Of a stretch of DNA of 64,000 bases, positions 44,989-53,022 are shown in pieces. Where the stretch lies: assembly GCA_903842455.1 (NCBI GenBank), contig CAIMLX010000205.1, positions 142,309 through 206,308 of the forward strand, in the 5' to 3' direction. The stretch comes from an uncultured Hyphomicrobiales bacterium (GTDB lineage: Bacteria > Pseudomonadota > Alphaproteobacteria > Rhizobiales > Devosiaceae). Numbering within the stretch: the first letter of the stretch is position 1; every line of letters starts with the position of its first letter. Made by a program: the position numbers and the translations under genes. The notes below the pieces were generated by a model. The model saw only the letters and a program-made list of their open reading frames with translations, was not told where the DNA came from and did not search any database.

Positions 44989-45186
44989 ATGGACGGGTGG
45001 CCGCCAGTCAATGTCAGTCGGTTCGATGGCGAGAGCGAGCGTTCGTTCCGCTGGCGTGCGTCGCGTATCAACGAGATCGTCACCACCTTCCGTAACGGTC
45101 GCTACGACTCGGACAGCGGCGAACAGCTGGAGCAGGAATTGATCACGCTGCAGACCCCCAGCCACCGCGAGCTGCTTCTGAACTGA
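44989..45186 (+). CDS. Small hypothetical protein
   Basis: A 65-residue hydrophilic protein (MDGWPPVNVSRFDGESERSF...HRELLLN) with a predicted helical second half (RASRINEIVTTFRNGRY, EQLEQELITLQ). GGGAGA lies 5 bp before ATG 44989, a strong ribosome site, and an intrinsic terminator follows at 45210, so it looks like a complete monocistronic unit. Not recognised; no signal or membrane segment. Confidence 0.6.
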   Translation: MDGWPPVNVSRFDGESERSFRWRASRINEIVTTFRNGRYDSDSGEQLEQELITLQTPSHRELLLN

Positions 45187-45209
45187 TCGCTGCGACGAGT
45201 TCTGAACAG

Positions 45210-45234
45210 CGCCCGGTCCCGCCGGGCGTTTTTT
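45210..45234 (+). terminator. Intrinsic terminator
   Basis: CGCCCGG (45210-45216), loop TCCCG, CCGGGCG (45222-45228), then TTTTTT (45229-45234). A textbook Rho-independent terminator for the small gene upstream, placed just before the convergent gene at 45240. Confidence 0.92.
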
Positions 45235-45239
45235 GTCGT

Positions 45240-45602
45240 TCAGCCGCGCGGCGTGCAGGTGAGGACGTTCTTTTCGGCGGTGAACAGCTGCAGCACGTCC
45301 CGACCGCTCTCGTCGAAACCAAGGATGGCGGTGGTGATGCCCGCGCCGACCACCAGGTTGCCGTCGAGGAAGGTGACGCCATTGCTCGCCAGCTCAGCCA
45401 TGCCGGTGCCCGAGGCAGACGAGCCAAAATTGGCCGAGGCATAGGAATAGGCTCCGGCATACACCGTCAGCAGCCCGGCGCGCTTGCCATCGATATTGGC
45501 GCGGCAGCCCCAGTTGCCCTCCACCCCCACGCCGCTCATCGTCTGGGCGGCGGCAGGGGCTGCGAGAGCGAGCAGCAGCAGGGCAGCAAGGGCGTGACGC
45601 AT
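45240..45602 (-). CDS. Small secreted protein of unknown function
   Basis: A 120-residue protein with a Sec signal peptide (MRHALAALLLLALAAPAAAQ). The mature part has two cysteines (GNWGCRANIDG and VLTCTPRG, near the ends), likely a disulphide, and a Gly/Ser/Ala-rich middle. ATG 45602 is the start. Not recognised. It lies 8 bp after the downstream end of the MaoC pair on the same strand and is convergent with the terminator at 45210. Confidence 0.65.
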   Translation of the reverse strand: MRHALAALLLLALAAPAAAQTMSGVGVEGNWGCRANIDGKRAGLLTVYAGAYSYASANFGSSASGTGMAELASNGVTFLDGNLVVGAGITTAILGFDESGRDVLQLFTAEKNVLTCTPRG

Positions 45603-45610
45603 GGTGCGAT

Positions 45611-46168
45611 TCAACTCCATCTGGTCAGCAATTTCCTAAATCCGGGGATGCTGGTCAACGCCTCCAGAATGCGCTGCCGAAGCGGCATTTTGAAGTCACG
45701 CAGTTTGGAGAAGCCGATCAGTTCGGCATGGTACACCGATTCACCACGCTGGTTCAGCGCAGTGATCTGGTTGGTCAGGATACCCCAGCCGGGAAGTGAG
45801 TTGGAAGGGCGCTTGGCCGAGACGACCAGGGTGTAGGTCACTGTGTCGCCGGGCCGCACCGGCGCCTTGAAATCCATGCGGTTGACTGCGGCGCCGGGTC
45901 CGGACACGCCGGGCTCCTGCCCAAGCCCGCGCAGCCGCTGCTCCTCGACTGCCAGTGCATCCACCATCTTTCGGTGTCCGACCACCACGGTGTGCCAGCC
46001 CGATGCAATCACCCCGCCGAAATGGCTGTGCTCGGCGCCCGTGCCCCGCAGGTGGAAATATTGAGGATCGTACTGCGCTGCGAACCGCACGATCTCGTCC
46101 TCGGTAAAGGTGTGGCTGCCGAGGGGAAACGCTTCGTCGAGGGTGATGTCTTCGAACCAGCGGGTCAC
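45611..46168 (-). CDS. MaoC-like hot-dog dehydratase, second of a tandem pair
   Basis: A 185-residue hot-dog-fold protein: FTEDEIVRFAAQYDPQYFHL (catalytic Asp/His region of MaoC hydratases) and GVIASGWHTVVVGHRKMVD. It probably hydrates an enoyl-CoA. GTG 46168 overlaps the stop of the first MaoC gene (GTGA), so the two are translated together and may form a heterodimer. The C-terminal 40 residues extend past the usual domain. Confidence 0.85.
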   Translation of the reverse strand: MTRWFEDITLDEAFPLGSHTFTEDEIVRFAAQYDPQYFHLRGTGAEHSHFGGVIASGWHTVVVGHRKMVDALAVEEQRLRGLGQEPGVSGPGAAVNRMDFKAPVRPGDTVTYTLVVSAKRPSNSLPGWGILTNQITALNQRGESVYHAELIGFSKLRDFKMPLRQRILEALTSIPGFRKLLTRWS

Positions 46169-46662
46169 GACGCGGCTCCCAATTTCTGCGGCGCGCCCTC
46201 GGGGTGTCGCGTTTCCACCAGGTTGGCCAGCTTCATGCTCATCACCGGCTGTCCGTGCTGATTGCGCATGTCGAGGTCGACCGTCAGCACGCCCCATTGC
46301 GGATGCTGGCGCGAGCGGCGCAGCTCGATGATCCGCGCGGTCCCGGTGATGGTGTCGTTCTTCATCACCGGCCGCTTCCACTTGAGGTTGGAGAAGCCGA
46401 GCCCGCCGGCGGACGCGATCCGGGTGAGGAAGCCGTCGGTCAGCAGGCGCAGCGTCAGGCCGGCGGTCTGCCAGCCGGATGATGCGAGACCGCCGAGCAG
46501 CGAGCGCCTGGCCGCCTCCTCGTCGAGATGGAAGGGGAAGGGGTCGAACTCTCGTGCGAAGGAGACGATCATCTCCTTGGTCACGGTGATGCTGCCGAGG
46601 GCGACTTCCTCGCCAAGGGCGAGGTCCTCGAAGTGGCGGCGATCTGTAGTGATGGGGTTCAT
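46165..46662 (-). CDS. MaoC-like hot-dog dehydratase, first of a tandem pair
   Basis: A 165-residue hot-dog protein with the MaoC signature VTKEMIVSFAREFDPFPFHLDEE and GLASSGWQTAGLTLRLL. It probably acts on acyl-CoA substrates with its overlapping partner. No ribosome site precedes ATG 46662. Instead a perfect 24-bp palindrome abuts the start codon, and a -35/-10 pair would start transcription at the ATG, so the mRNA may be leaderless. A tandem MaoC pair near ychF-pth is a common alphaproteobacterial arrangement. Confidence 0.87.
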   Translation of the reverse strand: MNPITTDRRHFEDLALGEEVALGSITVTKEMIVSFAREFDPFPFHLDEEAARRSLLGGLASSGWQTAGLTLRLLTDGFLTRIASAGGLGFSNLKWKRPVMKNDTITGTARIIELRRSRQHPQWGVLTVDLDMRNQHGQPVMSMKLANLVETRHPEGAPQKLGAAS

Positions 46663-46685
46663 GGGTTGACGTTTACGTCAACCCA
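46662..46685. promoter_or_regulatory. Perfect 24-bp palindromic operator at the MaoC operon start
   Basis: TGGGTTGACGT (46662-46672), TT, ACGTCAACCCA (46675-46685). The core TTGACGT-TT-ACGTCAA resembles MerR-type LiuR sites that control branched-chain amino acid and fatty acid breakdown. On the minus strand TTGCTC (46698-46693) and TAAACG (46675-46670) with a 17-bp spacer form a possible promoter whose -10 lies inside the palindrome. Confidence 0.65.
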
Positions 46686-46747
46686 GCTGGTCGAGCAACC
46701 CGGGCGGCAGGCAATGGCGCCGCCGCCCGGTCTGCGCTATCGCCGCG

Positions 46748-47767
46748 TCACGGCTCGAGCTGACCCTGCTTGGGATCTTCGACGGCGCTGATATCGCGCT
46801 CGCCGCGGGTCTTCCAAAGCGAGAAGATGATGCCTCCGGCGAGGATGCCGACAGTCACCAGCAGCGAGAACAGCGTGTCGATCTTGATGCCGAACGGCAC
46901 CAGCGCAACCTTGATGCCGATCAGCACCAGCACGATGGCCAGCGAGACCTGCAGGTAGCGGAAGCGGTTCATTGCTGCAGCCAGCGCAAAGTAGAGCGCA
47001 CGAAGGCCGAGGATGGCAAAGATGTTCGAGGTGTAGACGATGAACGTGTCCTGCGTCACCGCGAACACGGCCGGCACCGAGTCGACCGCGAAGATCAGGT
47101 CGACGGTCTCGACCATGATCAGCGCCACGCCGAGCGGGGTGAGGAAGCGGACAATCCTGCCAGTCTTGGGGTCGGGCAGCTTGGTGGTGAAGTTGTGCCC
47201 GTCGAGGTCCTTGGAGATCCTGAAGTGCTTGCGCAGGAATTTCAGGATCGGATTGTGCTCGATGTCAGGCTCTTCGTCCTTGTGCGAGAACATCCTGATG
47301 CCCGTGAAGATCAGGAATGCCCCGAAGAACAACAGCACCCAGCTGAACGAGTAGACCAGTGCTGCGCCCAGCCCGATGAAGATCGCACGGAACACGATCA
47401 CGCCGATGATGCCCCAGAACAGCACCCGGTGCTGGTAGATGCGGGGAACGGCAAGGAAGCCGAAGATGGTCGCGATGACGAACATGTTGTCCATCGCGAG
47501 GCTCTGCTCGATCAGGTAGCCGGTAAAGAACTCGAGGCCGGCCTGCTGGCCGCGGCTGAACCAGACCCAGGTGCCGAACAGTGCCGCCACGATGACATAG
47601 CCGGCGTAGAGCGTCAGGCTCTCCTTGGCCGAGATCTCGTGGTCTTTGCGGTTGAGAACGCCAAGGTCAAAGGCCAGCAGCCCGACGACGATCGTGATGA
47701 AGATCACCCAGAAGTATATCGGGGTGCCGAGAAAATCGCCGGAAAGCGCTGCGAGAAGGGCATCCAT
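46748..47767 (-). CDS. TerC family integral membrane protein (Alx-like)
   Basis: A 339-residue protein with about nine transmembrane helices. It has the TerC signatures FITIVVGLLAFDLGVLNRKDHEIS, FFTGYLIEQSLAMDNMFVIATIF and ETVDLIFAVDSVPAVFAVTQDTFIVYTSN with membrane aspartates. Alx/TerC proteins are linked to manganese export, pH stress and metallation of secreted proteins. ATG 47767 follows GGAGAGAGG. I looked for a yybP-ykoY manganese riboswitch in the 150-bp leader and did not find a convincing one. Confidence 0.92.
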   Translation of the reverse strand: MDALLAALSGDFLGTPIYFWVIFITIVVGLLAFDLGVLNRKDHEISAKESLTLYAGYVIVAALFGTWVWFSRGQQAGLEFFTGYLIEQSLAMDNMFVIATIFGFLAVPRIYQHRVLFWGIIGVIVFRAIFIGLGAALVYSFSWVLLFFGAFLIFTGIRMFSHKDEEPDIEHNPILKFLRKHFRISKDLDGHNFTTKLPDPKTGRIVRFLTPLGVALIMVETVDLIFAVDSVPAVFAVTQDTFIVYTSNIFAILGLRALYFALAAAMNRFRYLQVSLAIVLVLIGIKVALVPFGIKIDTLFSLLVTVGILAGGIIFSLWKTRGERDISAVEDPKQGQLEP

Positions 47768-47921
47768 GTGCCGGACCTCTCTCCAAATGTTAAGTGGAGC
47801 AGTTCCGACATCACGTGGCGTAGTCATGCCGCGTCAGAGGGGCCCGGTACCGCGCTTCAACAAATAGCGTGCCCAACCGTTCTGGCAAGCCCCCACGTGC
47901 ATGGGAGGCATGCCGCCGAAG

Positions 47922-48338
47922 CTAAAGCAGCAGGGGAACCAGGGTGACGAGACCGAAATAGGCGACGAAGCTGGCGAGCCCCAGCCCGATCAGCCAGAAT
48001 GGCAGCCGCTGCGGCGCCTTGCCGATGATCACCCCGATCCAGATCAGCAGCGCGCCGACCCCGAAGATCGAAATGAAGATCCGGCCGATCCAGGCAATCG
48101 TATCCTCGATGAAGAGGATGAAGACCGGCCAGAGCAGAGTGAGGATGGCCGGCACGATCAGCAGCCGCGCCCGCGTCACCCGCTGGGCCACCGCCAGAAC
48201 CAGGCCGGCCGCCAGCATCGCCAGCCCGGCCGCCGCGGTTACCGTCATGGCAGTGACATTGCCGCTCGCCAGTGAAAAGGCGTCGGTCAGGTAGGCGCTG
48301 GTGAGGGACCACCAGCCGCCCAGATAGGTCTCAAACAT
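47922..48338 (-). CDS. Small integral membrane protein of unknown function
   Basis: A 138-residue protein with four likely transmembrane helices (AAAGLAMLAAGLVLAVAQ, LLIVPAILTLLWPVFILFI, IFISIFGVGALLIWIGVII, LPFWLIGLGLASFVAYFGLV). Not recognised. ATG 48338 starts 16 bp after the ychF end on the same strand, so it may be co-transcribed with ychF. The 154 bp between it and terC show no clear terminator. Confidence 0.7.
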   Translation of the reverse strand: MFETYLGGWWSLTSAYLTDAFSLASGNVTAMTVTAAAGLAMLAAGLVLAVAQRVTRARLLIVPAILTLLWPVFILFIEDTIAWIGRIFISIFGVGALLIWIGVIIGKAPQRLPFWLIGLGLASFVAYFGLVTLVPLLL

Positions 48339-48353
48339 TTTGCCCCAGGGGCT

Positions 48354-49451
48354 TTAGGTATTGAACTTGAACATCATCACGTCGCCATCCTTGACGACAT
48401 ATTCCTTGCCCTCGTCGCGCGCCTTGCCGGCTTCCTTGGCCGGTACCTCGCCGCCGAGGGAAATGTAATCTTCAAAAGCAATGGTCTGCGCGCGGATAAA
48501 GCCGCGCTCGAAATCGGTATGGATGACGCCGGCAGCCTGAGGGGCGCGGTCGCCCTTGTGGATGGTCCAGGCGCGCGCTTCTTTCGGCCCGACGGTGAAA
48601 TAGGTCTGCAGGCCAAGCAGTTGGTAGGATTCGCGGATCAATCGATTCAAGCCAGGCTCATGCAGTCCGAGCGATTCGAGGAATTCGGCCTGCTCGGCGT
48701 CGGGCAGTTGCGCCAGCTGACTTTCGATCTCGGCCGAGATGACGATCACCGCGGCATTGTGCTGCTTGGCGTAGTCCTCGACGAGCTTCGTCATGGCGTT
48801 GCCGGTCGCCGCCGAGCCTTCATCGACGTTGCACACGTAGAGTGCCGGCTTGCTGGTCAGCAGCTGCAGTTCGCGGAACGCCTTTTCCTCGTCTTCGGAG
48901 CGCTTGACGAGGCGAGCGGACTTGCCTTCGCGCAGCAGCACAAGCGAACGGTCGATCAGGTCGAGCGCCAGCTTGGCTTCCTTGTCGCCGACCTTGGCCT
49001 TCTTCTCGACGCCGTTGCGGCGCTTCTCGAGGCTCTCGAGATCGGCCAGCATCAGCTCGGTCTCGACCACTTCGGCGTCGGCGATCGGATCGATCTTGTT
49101 GGCGACGTGGATGATGTTGCCATCCTCGAAGCAGCGCACGACGTAGGCGATGGCGTCGCACTCGCGGATATTGGCGAGGAACTGGTTGCCCAACCCTTCG
49201 CCCTGGCTCGCGCCCTTCACGAGGCCGGCGATATCGACGAAGCTCATGCGCGCGGGCACGATCTGCTGCGACTTGCCGACCTGCGCCAGCTTGTCGAGCC
49301 GCGCGTCGGGCACGGCGACCTCACCGGTGTTGGGCTCGATGGTGCAGAACGGGAAGTTCGCGGCCTGCGCGTTGGCGGTGCGGGTCAGCGCGTTGAAAAG
49401 CGTCGATTTGCCCACGTTGGGCAGACCAACGATGCCCATCTTGAAACCCAT
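48354..49451 (-). CDS. ychF: Redox-regulated ATPase YchF (OLA1 family)
   Basis: A 365-residue TRAFAC P-loop protein with G1 GLPNVGKSTLFNALT, G3 FVDIAGLVKGASQGEGLGNQFL and, in place of NKxD, the NxxE-type CNVDE that gives ATP rather than GTP preference. A TGS domain ends the protein (HTDFERGFIRAQTIAFEDY). It binds ribosomes and responds to oxidative stress. It is part of the conserved rplY-pth-ychF order on this strand. Confidence 0.96.
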   Translation of the reverse strand: MGFKMGIVGLPNVGKSTLFNALTRTANAQAANFPFCTIEPNTGEVAVPDARLDKLAQVGKSQQIVPARMSFVDIAGLVKGASQGEGLGNQFLANIRECDAIAYVVRCFEDGNIIHVANKIDPIADAEVVETELMLADLESLEKRRNGVEKKAKVGDKEAKLALDLIDRSLVLLREGKSARLVKRSEDEEKAFRELQLLTSKPALYVCNVDEGSAATGNAMTKLVEDYAKQHNAAVIVISAEIESQLAQLPDAEQAEFLESLGLHEPGLNRLIRESYQLLGLQTYFTVGPKEARAWTIHKGDRAPQAAGVIHTDFERGFIRAQTIAFEDYISLGGEVPAKEAGKARDEGKEYVVKDGDVMMFKFNT

Positions 49452-49528
49452 GGGTATCTCCGGAAGTGATTGCGCTTCAAATCGGGTGATCTGGCGCGGA
49501 AGTCAATCGATTTGGCCCGATGGGCCAG

Positions 49529-50266
49529 TCAGTCCTTCTTGCCGAACAGCTTCTTGAGCATGTCGGCCATCGGACCGGTTTCTGGCACCTTGGCCTGCGG
49601 CTCGGCGGGCCGGGCCTGTCGGATGTGCGAGGGGGCAGGGGACTTCTTGCGCGTCGGGTCTGCCGTCTCGGGGCGCTGCGCGCGGTCGGCACCATCGCCC
49701 TGCACGGCGATTGCCAGCTTGTTCATCAGCCCGCTGTCGTCGCCCTTGAGGATCATGCCGGCGTTGTCGGCGATGGCGTCGAGCAGGGGGATCAGCCAGG
49801 CCTGCTGCTCCGCCTTGGCAAAATCGCCGAGCACGTGGTGCATCACCGCGTCCTTGTGGCCTGGATGCCCGACGCCGAGACGCACTCGGCGATAGCCGAG
49901 GCCGATCTGCGGATCGATGGAGCGCAGCCCGTTATGGCCGCCATTGCCGCCACCCACCTTCACCCGGGTCGTGCCCGGAGCGAGGTCGATCTCGTCGTAG
50001 AGGACGGAGATGTCGGCGGGGCCGAGCTGGTAGAACTTCGCCACCTTCTGCACGCTGTCGCCGGACGAATTCATGAAGGTCTGCGGCTTCAGCAGCAGCA
50101 CCTTTTCGCCGTCGATCGTGCCTTCCGAGATGAGGCCCTGGAACTTCTCCCGGAAGCCGGGGAAGTTGTGGCGACGGGCGATCGCATCGACGGCCATGAA
50201 GCCGATATTGTGCCGGTTGCCCTTATACTTGTCCCCGGGGTTGCCGAGGCCGACGATCAGATGCAT
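49529..50266 (-). CDS. pth: Aminoacyl-tRNA hydrolase (peptidyl-tRNA hydrolase)
   Basis: A 245-residue enzyme recycling peptidyl-tRNAs. The catalytic His is in KGNRHNIGFMAVD, with KPQTFMNSSGDSV and GGGNGGHNGLRSI also conserved. About 50 C-terminal residues beyond the usual domain are basic/Pro-rich and end MLKKLFGKKD, an extension common in alphaproteobacteria. ATG 50266 gives MHLIVGLGNPGDKYKG. It lies between ychF and rplY on the same strand. Confidence 0.96.
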   Translation of the reverse strand: MHLIVGLGNPGDKYKGNRHNIGFMAVDAIARRHNFPGFREKFQGLISEGTIDGEKVLLLKPQTFMNSSGDSVQKVAKFYQLGPADISVLYDEIDLAPGTTRVKVGGGNGGHNGLRSIDPQIGLGYRRVRLGVGHPGHKDAVMHHVLGDFAKAEQQAWLIPLLDAIADNAGMILKGDDSGLMNKLAIAVQGDGADRAQRPETADPTRKKSPAPSHIRQARPAEPQAKVPETGPMADMLKKLFGKKD

Positions 50267-50286
50267 CGGCTAGTCATCCAGTCAGA

Positions 50287-50330
50287 GCGCTTTCAGGAAA
50301 AGTTGCAGACTTTTCCGGTTCGAAAGAGCG
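50287..50330. repeat. Nested hairpin resembling a dispersed rhizobial intergenic motif
   Basis: GGAAAAGT (50296-50303), TGCAG, ACTTTTCC (50309-50316), flanked by GCGCTTTC (50287-50294) and GAAAGAGCG (50322-50330). Motifs of this GGAAAAGT...ACTTTTCC type recur between genes in rhizobia and relatives. It lies between rplY and pth and could also act as an intercistronic hairpin. Confidence 0.45.
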
Positions 50331-50440
50331 ACCAGTCAAAGACTCGGAGGGTGCTCCGTTTCGAGGAAACGGCGAACGCTCCGAAGGGGAAGGGGCCGGA
50401 CAGCGCGAGTGGGGGCGAGCCGAAGCCCGCCCCGCAACGA

Positions 50441-51061
50441 TTATTCCGTGGCCGGCTCGGCTTCGCCGCCAGCTGCTTCCTCGGCCCGCAGGCCCGACGG
50501 CGCAACGATCGTCGCGATGGTCAGGTCGTCTTCATGGCTGTGGTCGGACGCGCCGGCCGGCAGCTTGATGGCGGAGATGTGGATGCTGTCGCCGACATCG
50601 AGGCCGGTGAGATCGACGGTGACCTCCTCGGGGATGTTATCGGCATCGACGGTCAGGTCGAGCGTGTGGTGGATGATGTTCAGCACACCACCGCGCTTGA
50701 TGCCCGGCGACTCTTCGTCGTTGATGAACTTCACGTGCACCTGGACATTGAGCTTGGCGCCCTTGCCGACGCGCAGGAAGTCGACGTGCAGCGCCTTGTC
50801 CTTGACGACATCGAGCTGGTAGTCGCGCGGAATGACGCGGTGCTTTTCGCCATCAACATCGACGGTGATGATGTGGGACAGGAAGCCACCGGCGTAGATG
50901 GACTTCATCGCCTCGTTGTACGAGATCGAGATCGGCAGGGGAGGCTTCTTGTCACCATAGATGACGGCAGGAATGAGCCCCTCGCGACGCAGTGCACGAG
51001 CGGCCCCCTTGCCCACCCCGCTCCGCGCCTGAGCCTTGAGCTCTTTAGCAGCAGTAGCCAT
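50441..51061 (-). CDS. rplY: 50S ribosomal protein L25, CTC form
   Basis: A 206-residue protein. The N-terminal L25 5S-rRNA-binding domain (LKAQARSGVGKGAARALRREGLIPAVIYG) is followed by the C-terminal TL5/CTC domain (HVDFLRVGKGAKLNVQVHV, DIPEE-like NIPEEVTVDLTGLDVGDSIHI) and a short acidic tail. The long CTC form is standard in alphaproteobacteria. It is first in rplY-pth-ychF. The partner block starting with prs is displaced about 5 kb by accessory genes. Confidence 0.96.
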   Translation of the reverse strand: MATAAKELKAQARSGVGKGAARALRREGLIPAVIYGDKKPPLPISISYNEAMKSIYAGGFLSHIITVDVDGEKHRVIPRDYQLDVVKDKALHVDFLRVGKGAKLNVQVHVKFINDEESPGIKRGGVLNIIHHTLDLTVDADNIPEEVTVDLTGLDVGDSIHISAIKLPAGASDHSHEDDLTIATIVAPSGLRAEEAAGGEAEPATE

Positions 51062-51189
51062 TGAATGATCCAATTCATGGGTTGGTGTGAACCTTGAAAT
51101 CCTCAAAGCTCACGCACCCGTCCTCCAGGGGTGACGGGTGCTTCATGGCGCGTGGCTATAGTGTAAGCCAGGCGCGCGGGCAAGCGGGA

Positions 51190-51987
51190 TCAGGGCCCGA
51201 TGATGATCGACTGGCCCGGTGGCACCTTGATGACGGTGTCGTCTTCCTCGTCCGCGTCCCGGTCGGCCCGCAGATCGGAGAAGTCGTCGAAGGCGCCGAA
51301 CTCGTTGACGCCGAATCTCTGGCCATCGATCGCCAGGAACGGAGCGTTCGACCCCGTCTGTGGCCCGAGCCGAACGTCGATGGTGTACATGGTGCTGACG
51401 CTGGCCCTGTTGCCCTCGAACGACAGGCTGAAGTCCGTGAAGGTAAACGTCAGGCCGCCGCCCGCTGATGCACCGACGGTGAAAGTGTTGGTGTAGCTCG
51501 CCTTGAGGGGTGTTGCCCCGGACTCGGGCGAAGGCTGCCCGGCAGCTGCGCCGCGAAGCCATGCAGCGATATCGAGCCCCTGCGCTGCAGTCTGCGCCTC
51601 GGGGTCGGGGCAGGGTGCCCGTTCGATTTCCGAGCGGATATCGCGCACCTTGTACTCGCTCTCGATCTTGCGCCTGGTGCTCCCGACGTAGGACGTGCCG
51701 CCTGTCGGCGCCTTCCAGCTGGCCTTGCCGGCTTTGCCGGACACGCCGGCGATACCAGGCCGGATTTCGTAGCCGCTATCGCCGTTGATCGTCACAGTGG
51801 TGAGGACTTTCCACCCGATCATGCCGGCCGGATCGGGATTGCCGGGCGCGAAGGCCTGTGCCAGCTGGCAGCGCACCGCCTCGACGATCCGCGCCGTCGG
51901 AACGGCTGGACCCGCCGCACCCTTCGGCAGGGTGCCGCAGCTGCTCAGGCTCACACCGATGATCGAGGTAACCGCAAGTCTCCACAC
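51190..51987 (-). CDS. Putative lipoprotein of unknown function
   Basis: A 265-residue protein beginning VWRLAVTSIIGVSLSSCGTL, with a plausible lipobox (LSSC) giving a lipidated Cys17. The mature part has a Gly/Thr-rich central region (YTNTFTVGASAGGGLTFTFT), an acidic stretch DADEEDD and ends PGQSIIIGP. GTG 51987 is the start; the upstream site GGGGGCGGGA is loose. Not recognised. It belongs to the accessory insert between rplY and prs. Confidence 0.65.
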   Translation of the reverse strand: MWRLAVTSIIGVSLSSCGTLPKGAAGPAVPTARIVEAVRCQLAQAFAPGNPDPAGMIGWKVLTTVTINGDSGYEIRPGIAGVSGKAGKASWKAPTGGTSYVGSTRRKIESEYKVRDIRSEIERAPCPDPEAQTAAQGLDIAAWLRGAAAGQPSPESGATPLKASYTNTFTVGASAGGGLTFTFTDFSLSFEGNRASVSTMYTIDVRLGPQTGSNAPFLAIDGQRFGVNEFGAFDDFSDLRADRDADEEDDTVIKVPPGQSIIIGP

Positions 51988-52099
51988 GTCCCGCCCCCGT
52001 GGCTCGTGAAATGCATTGGCCGGGGCAATCTAGGACAGGGCATGAGGCGCTGAGTATGAGTAGCACTCCCATTGGGAGCGCCCGGTGAAAGGTTTGGCC

Positions 52100-52600
52100 T
52101 CAGCCGTAGAAGATGCTCTCGATGTCGCGCCGGAGCTTGTCTGCAGCCGCGTGGCTGCCGTAGTCGCGGCTTTCGTAGCGCTTGCCTTCGACCGTGCGGA
52201 GCACCACCCGGAAGGTGGAGGGGCCGTCGCCACTGTTCTCGATGACGCGTATCGAGGCCATGCCGCCCGGCCCGACGCTCACGCGCCAACCGCGAAACGG
52301 GTTGACGAGCGCGATATCGATGCGCTGCGGCGTTACCGTCCAGCGCAAGGTCGGGGCCAGGAGGCCAGCGACGATCATCGGGACGCCGACACTGAACGCA
52401 CCGGCGAGAATGAGCGTGAAGAACAGTCCGACAAGGGTCGGAGGCCACACCGCACGCCACAGTTCCAGCGTACTGACGGTCAGCACGAAAAGGCCCGCTG
52501 CCACGAGGAAGACGCGCATCCCCATCGGCGCCGGAACCACATGACGCAACGTCCCGTCCTCGGCGATACCGTCTGCCTGCCAGTCGTCCGGGTTGGCCAC
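52100..52600 (-). CDS. Membrane protein with PH-like cytoplasmic domain, unknown function
   Basis: A 166-residue protein. Two transmembrane helices (VFLVAAGLFVLTVSTLEL and LVGLFFTLILAGAFSVGVPM) are followed by a beta-rich domain (WTVTPQRIDIALVNPFRGW, FRVVLRTVEGKRYESRDYG) reminiscent of bacterial PH/DUF domains. Not confidently assigned. ATG 52600 is the start. It is divergent from the GlsB-like gene with a 157-bp gap holding a candidate EcfG promoter. Confidence 0.65.
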   Translation of the reverse strand: MANPDDWQADGIAEDGTLRHVVPAPMGMRVFLVAAGLFVLTVSTLELWRAVWPPTLVGLFFTLILAGAFSVGVPMIVAGLLAPTLRWTVTPQRIDIALVNPFRGWRVSVGPGGMASIRVIENSGDGPSTFRVVLRTVEGKRYESRDYGSHAAADKLRRDIESIFYG

Positions 52601-52691
52601 CCGACACTCCCGCTACCCCTCTTTTGACCCAGCATCGCATCGATCAGTGAAGCTTTCGCTTATCCGGCTCCCTCCAATTGCACGCCGCGTC

Positions 52692-52716
52692 GGAACTCTT
52701 TGCCGTGTCGATCGAT
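52692..52716 (+). promoter_or_regulatory. Candidate EcfG-type promoter (near match)
   Basis: GGAAC (52692-52696), 16 bp, CGAT (52713-52716); eight of nine consensus bases match. It reads toward the GlsB/YeaQ-type stress membrane protein at 52758, whose family is often under general stress control in alphaproteobacteria. Confidence 0.45.
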
Positions 52717-52757
52717 TTCACCGGACAGCGTCAATGAGGGCGCCAAGGAGGCAACAA

Positions 52758-53012
52758 ATGGGAATTCTCTGGACCATCCTGATCGGCTTCATCGCCGGCG
52801 TTATCGCGAAATTCATCATGCCGGGCAGCCGTGAGCCGTCGGGCTTCATCCTCACCACCATCCTCGGCATCGTTGGCGCCTTCGTCGCTTCGTTCCTGGG
52901 GCAGGCGCTGGGCTGGTATCAGCCGGGTGAAGGTGCCGGGCTGATCGGCGCAGTCGTCGGTGCCATCATCGTGCTGGCCGTCTGGGGCATGATCGCCCGT
53001 CGCCGGGCCTGA
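52758..53012 (+). CDS. GlsB/YeaQ/YmgE family stress membrane protein
   Basis: An 84-residue protein with three transmembrane helices and the family's Gly-rich pattern (MGILWTILIGFIAGVIAKFI, ILTTILGIVGAFVASFLG, GAVVGAIIVLAVWGMIARRR). These transglycosylase-associated proteins are induced by stress in many bacteria; their biochemical role is unknown. AAGGAGG (52745-52751) precedes ATG 52758 at ideal spacing. It is followed after 10 bp by a YidB-like gene, probably one transcript. Confidence 0.92.
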   Translation: MGILWTILIGFIAGVIAKFIMPGSREPSGFILTTILGIVGAFVASFLGQALGWYQPGEGAGLIGAVVGAIIVLAVWGMIARRRA

Positions 53013-53022
53013 GGAGGACACC

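Noticed and set aside
45187..45460. Minus-strand frame at 45143-45460 over the terminator and secreted protein gene
   Set aside because: It overlaps a perfect intrinsic terminator and the better supported secreted protein frame with a signal peptide.
47768..47921. Manganese (yybP-ykoY) riboswitch before terC
   Set aside because: TerC/Alx genes often have one, but the conserved paired elements could not be found in the leader; CTCTGACGCGGC alone is insufficient.
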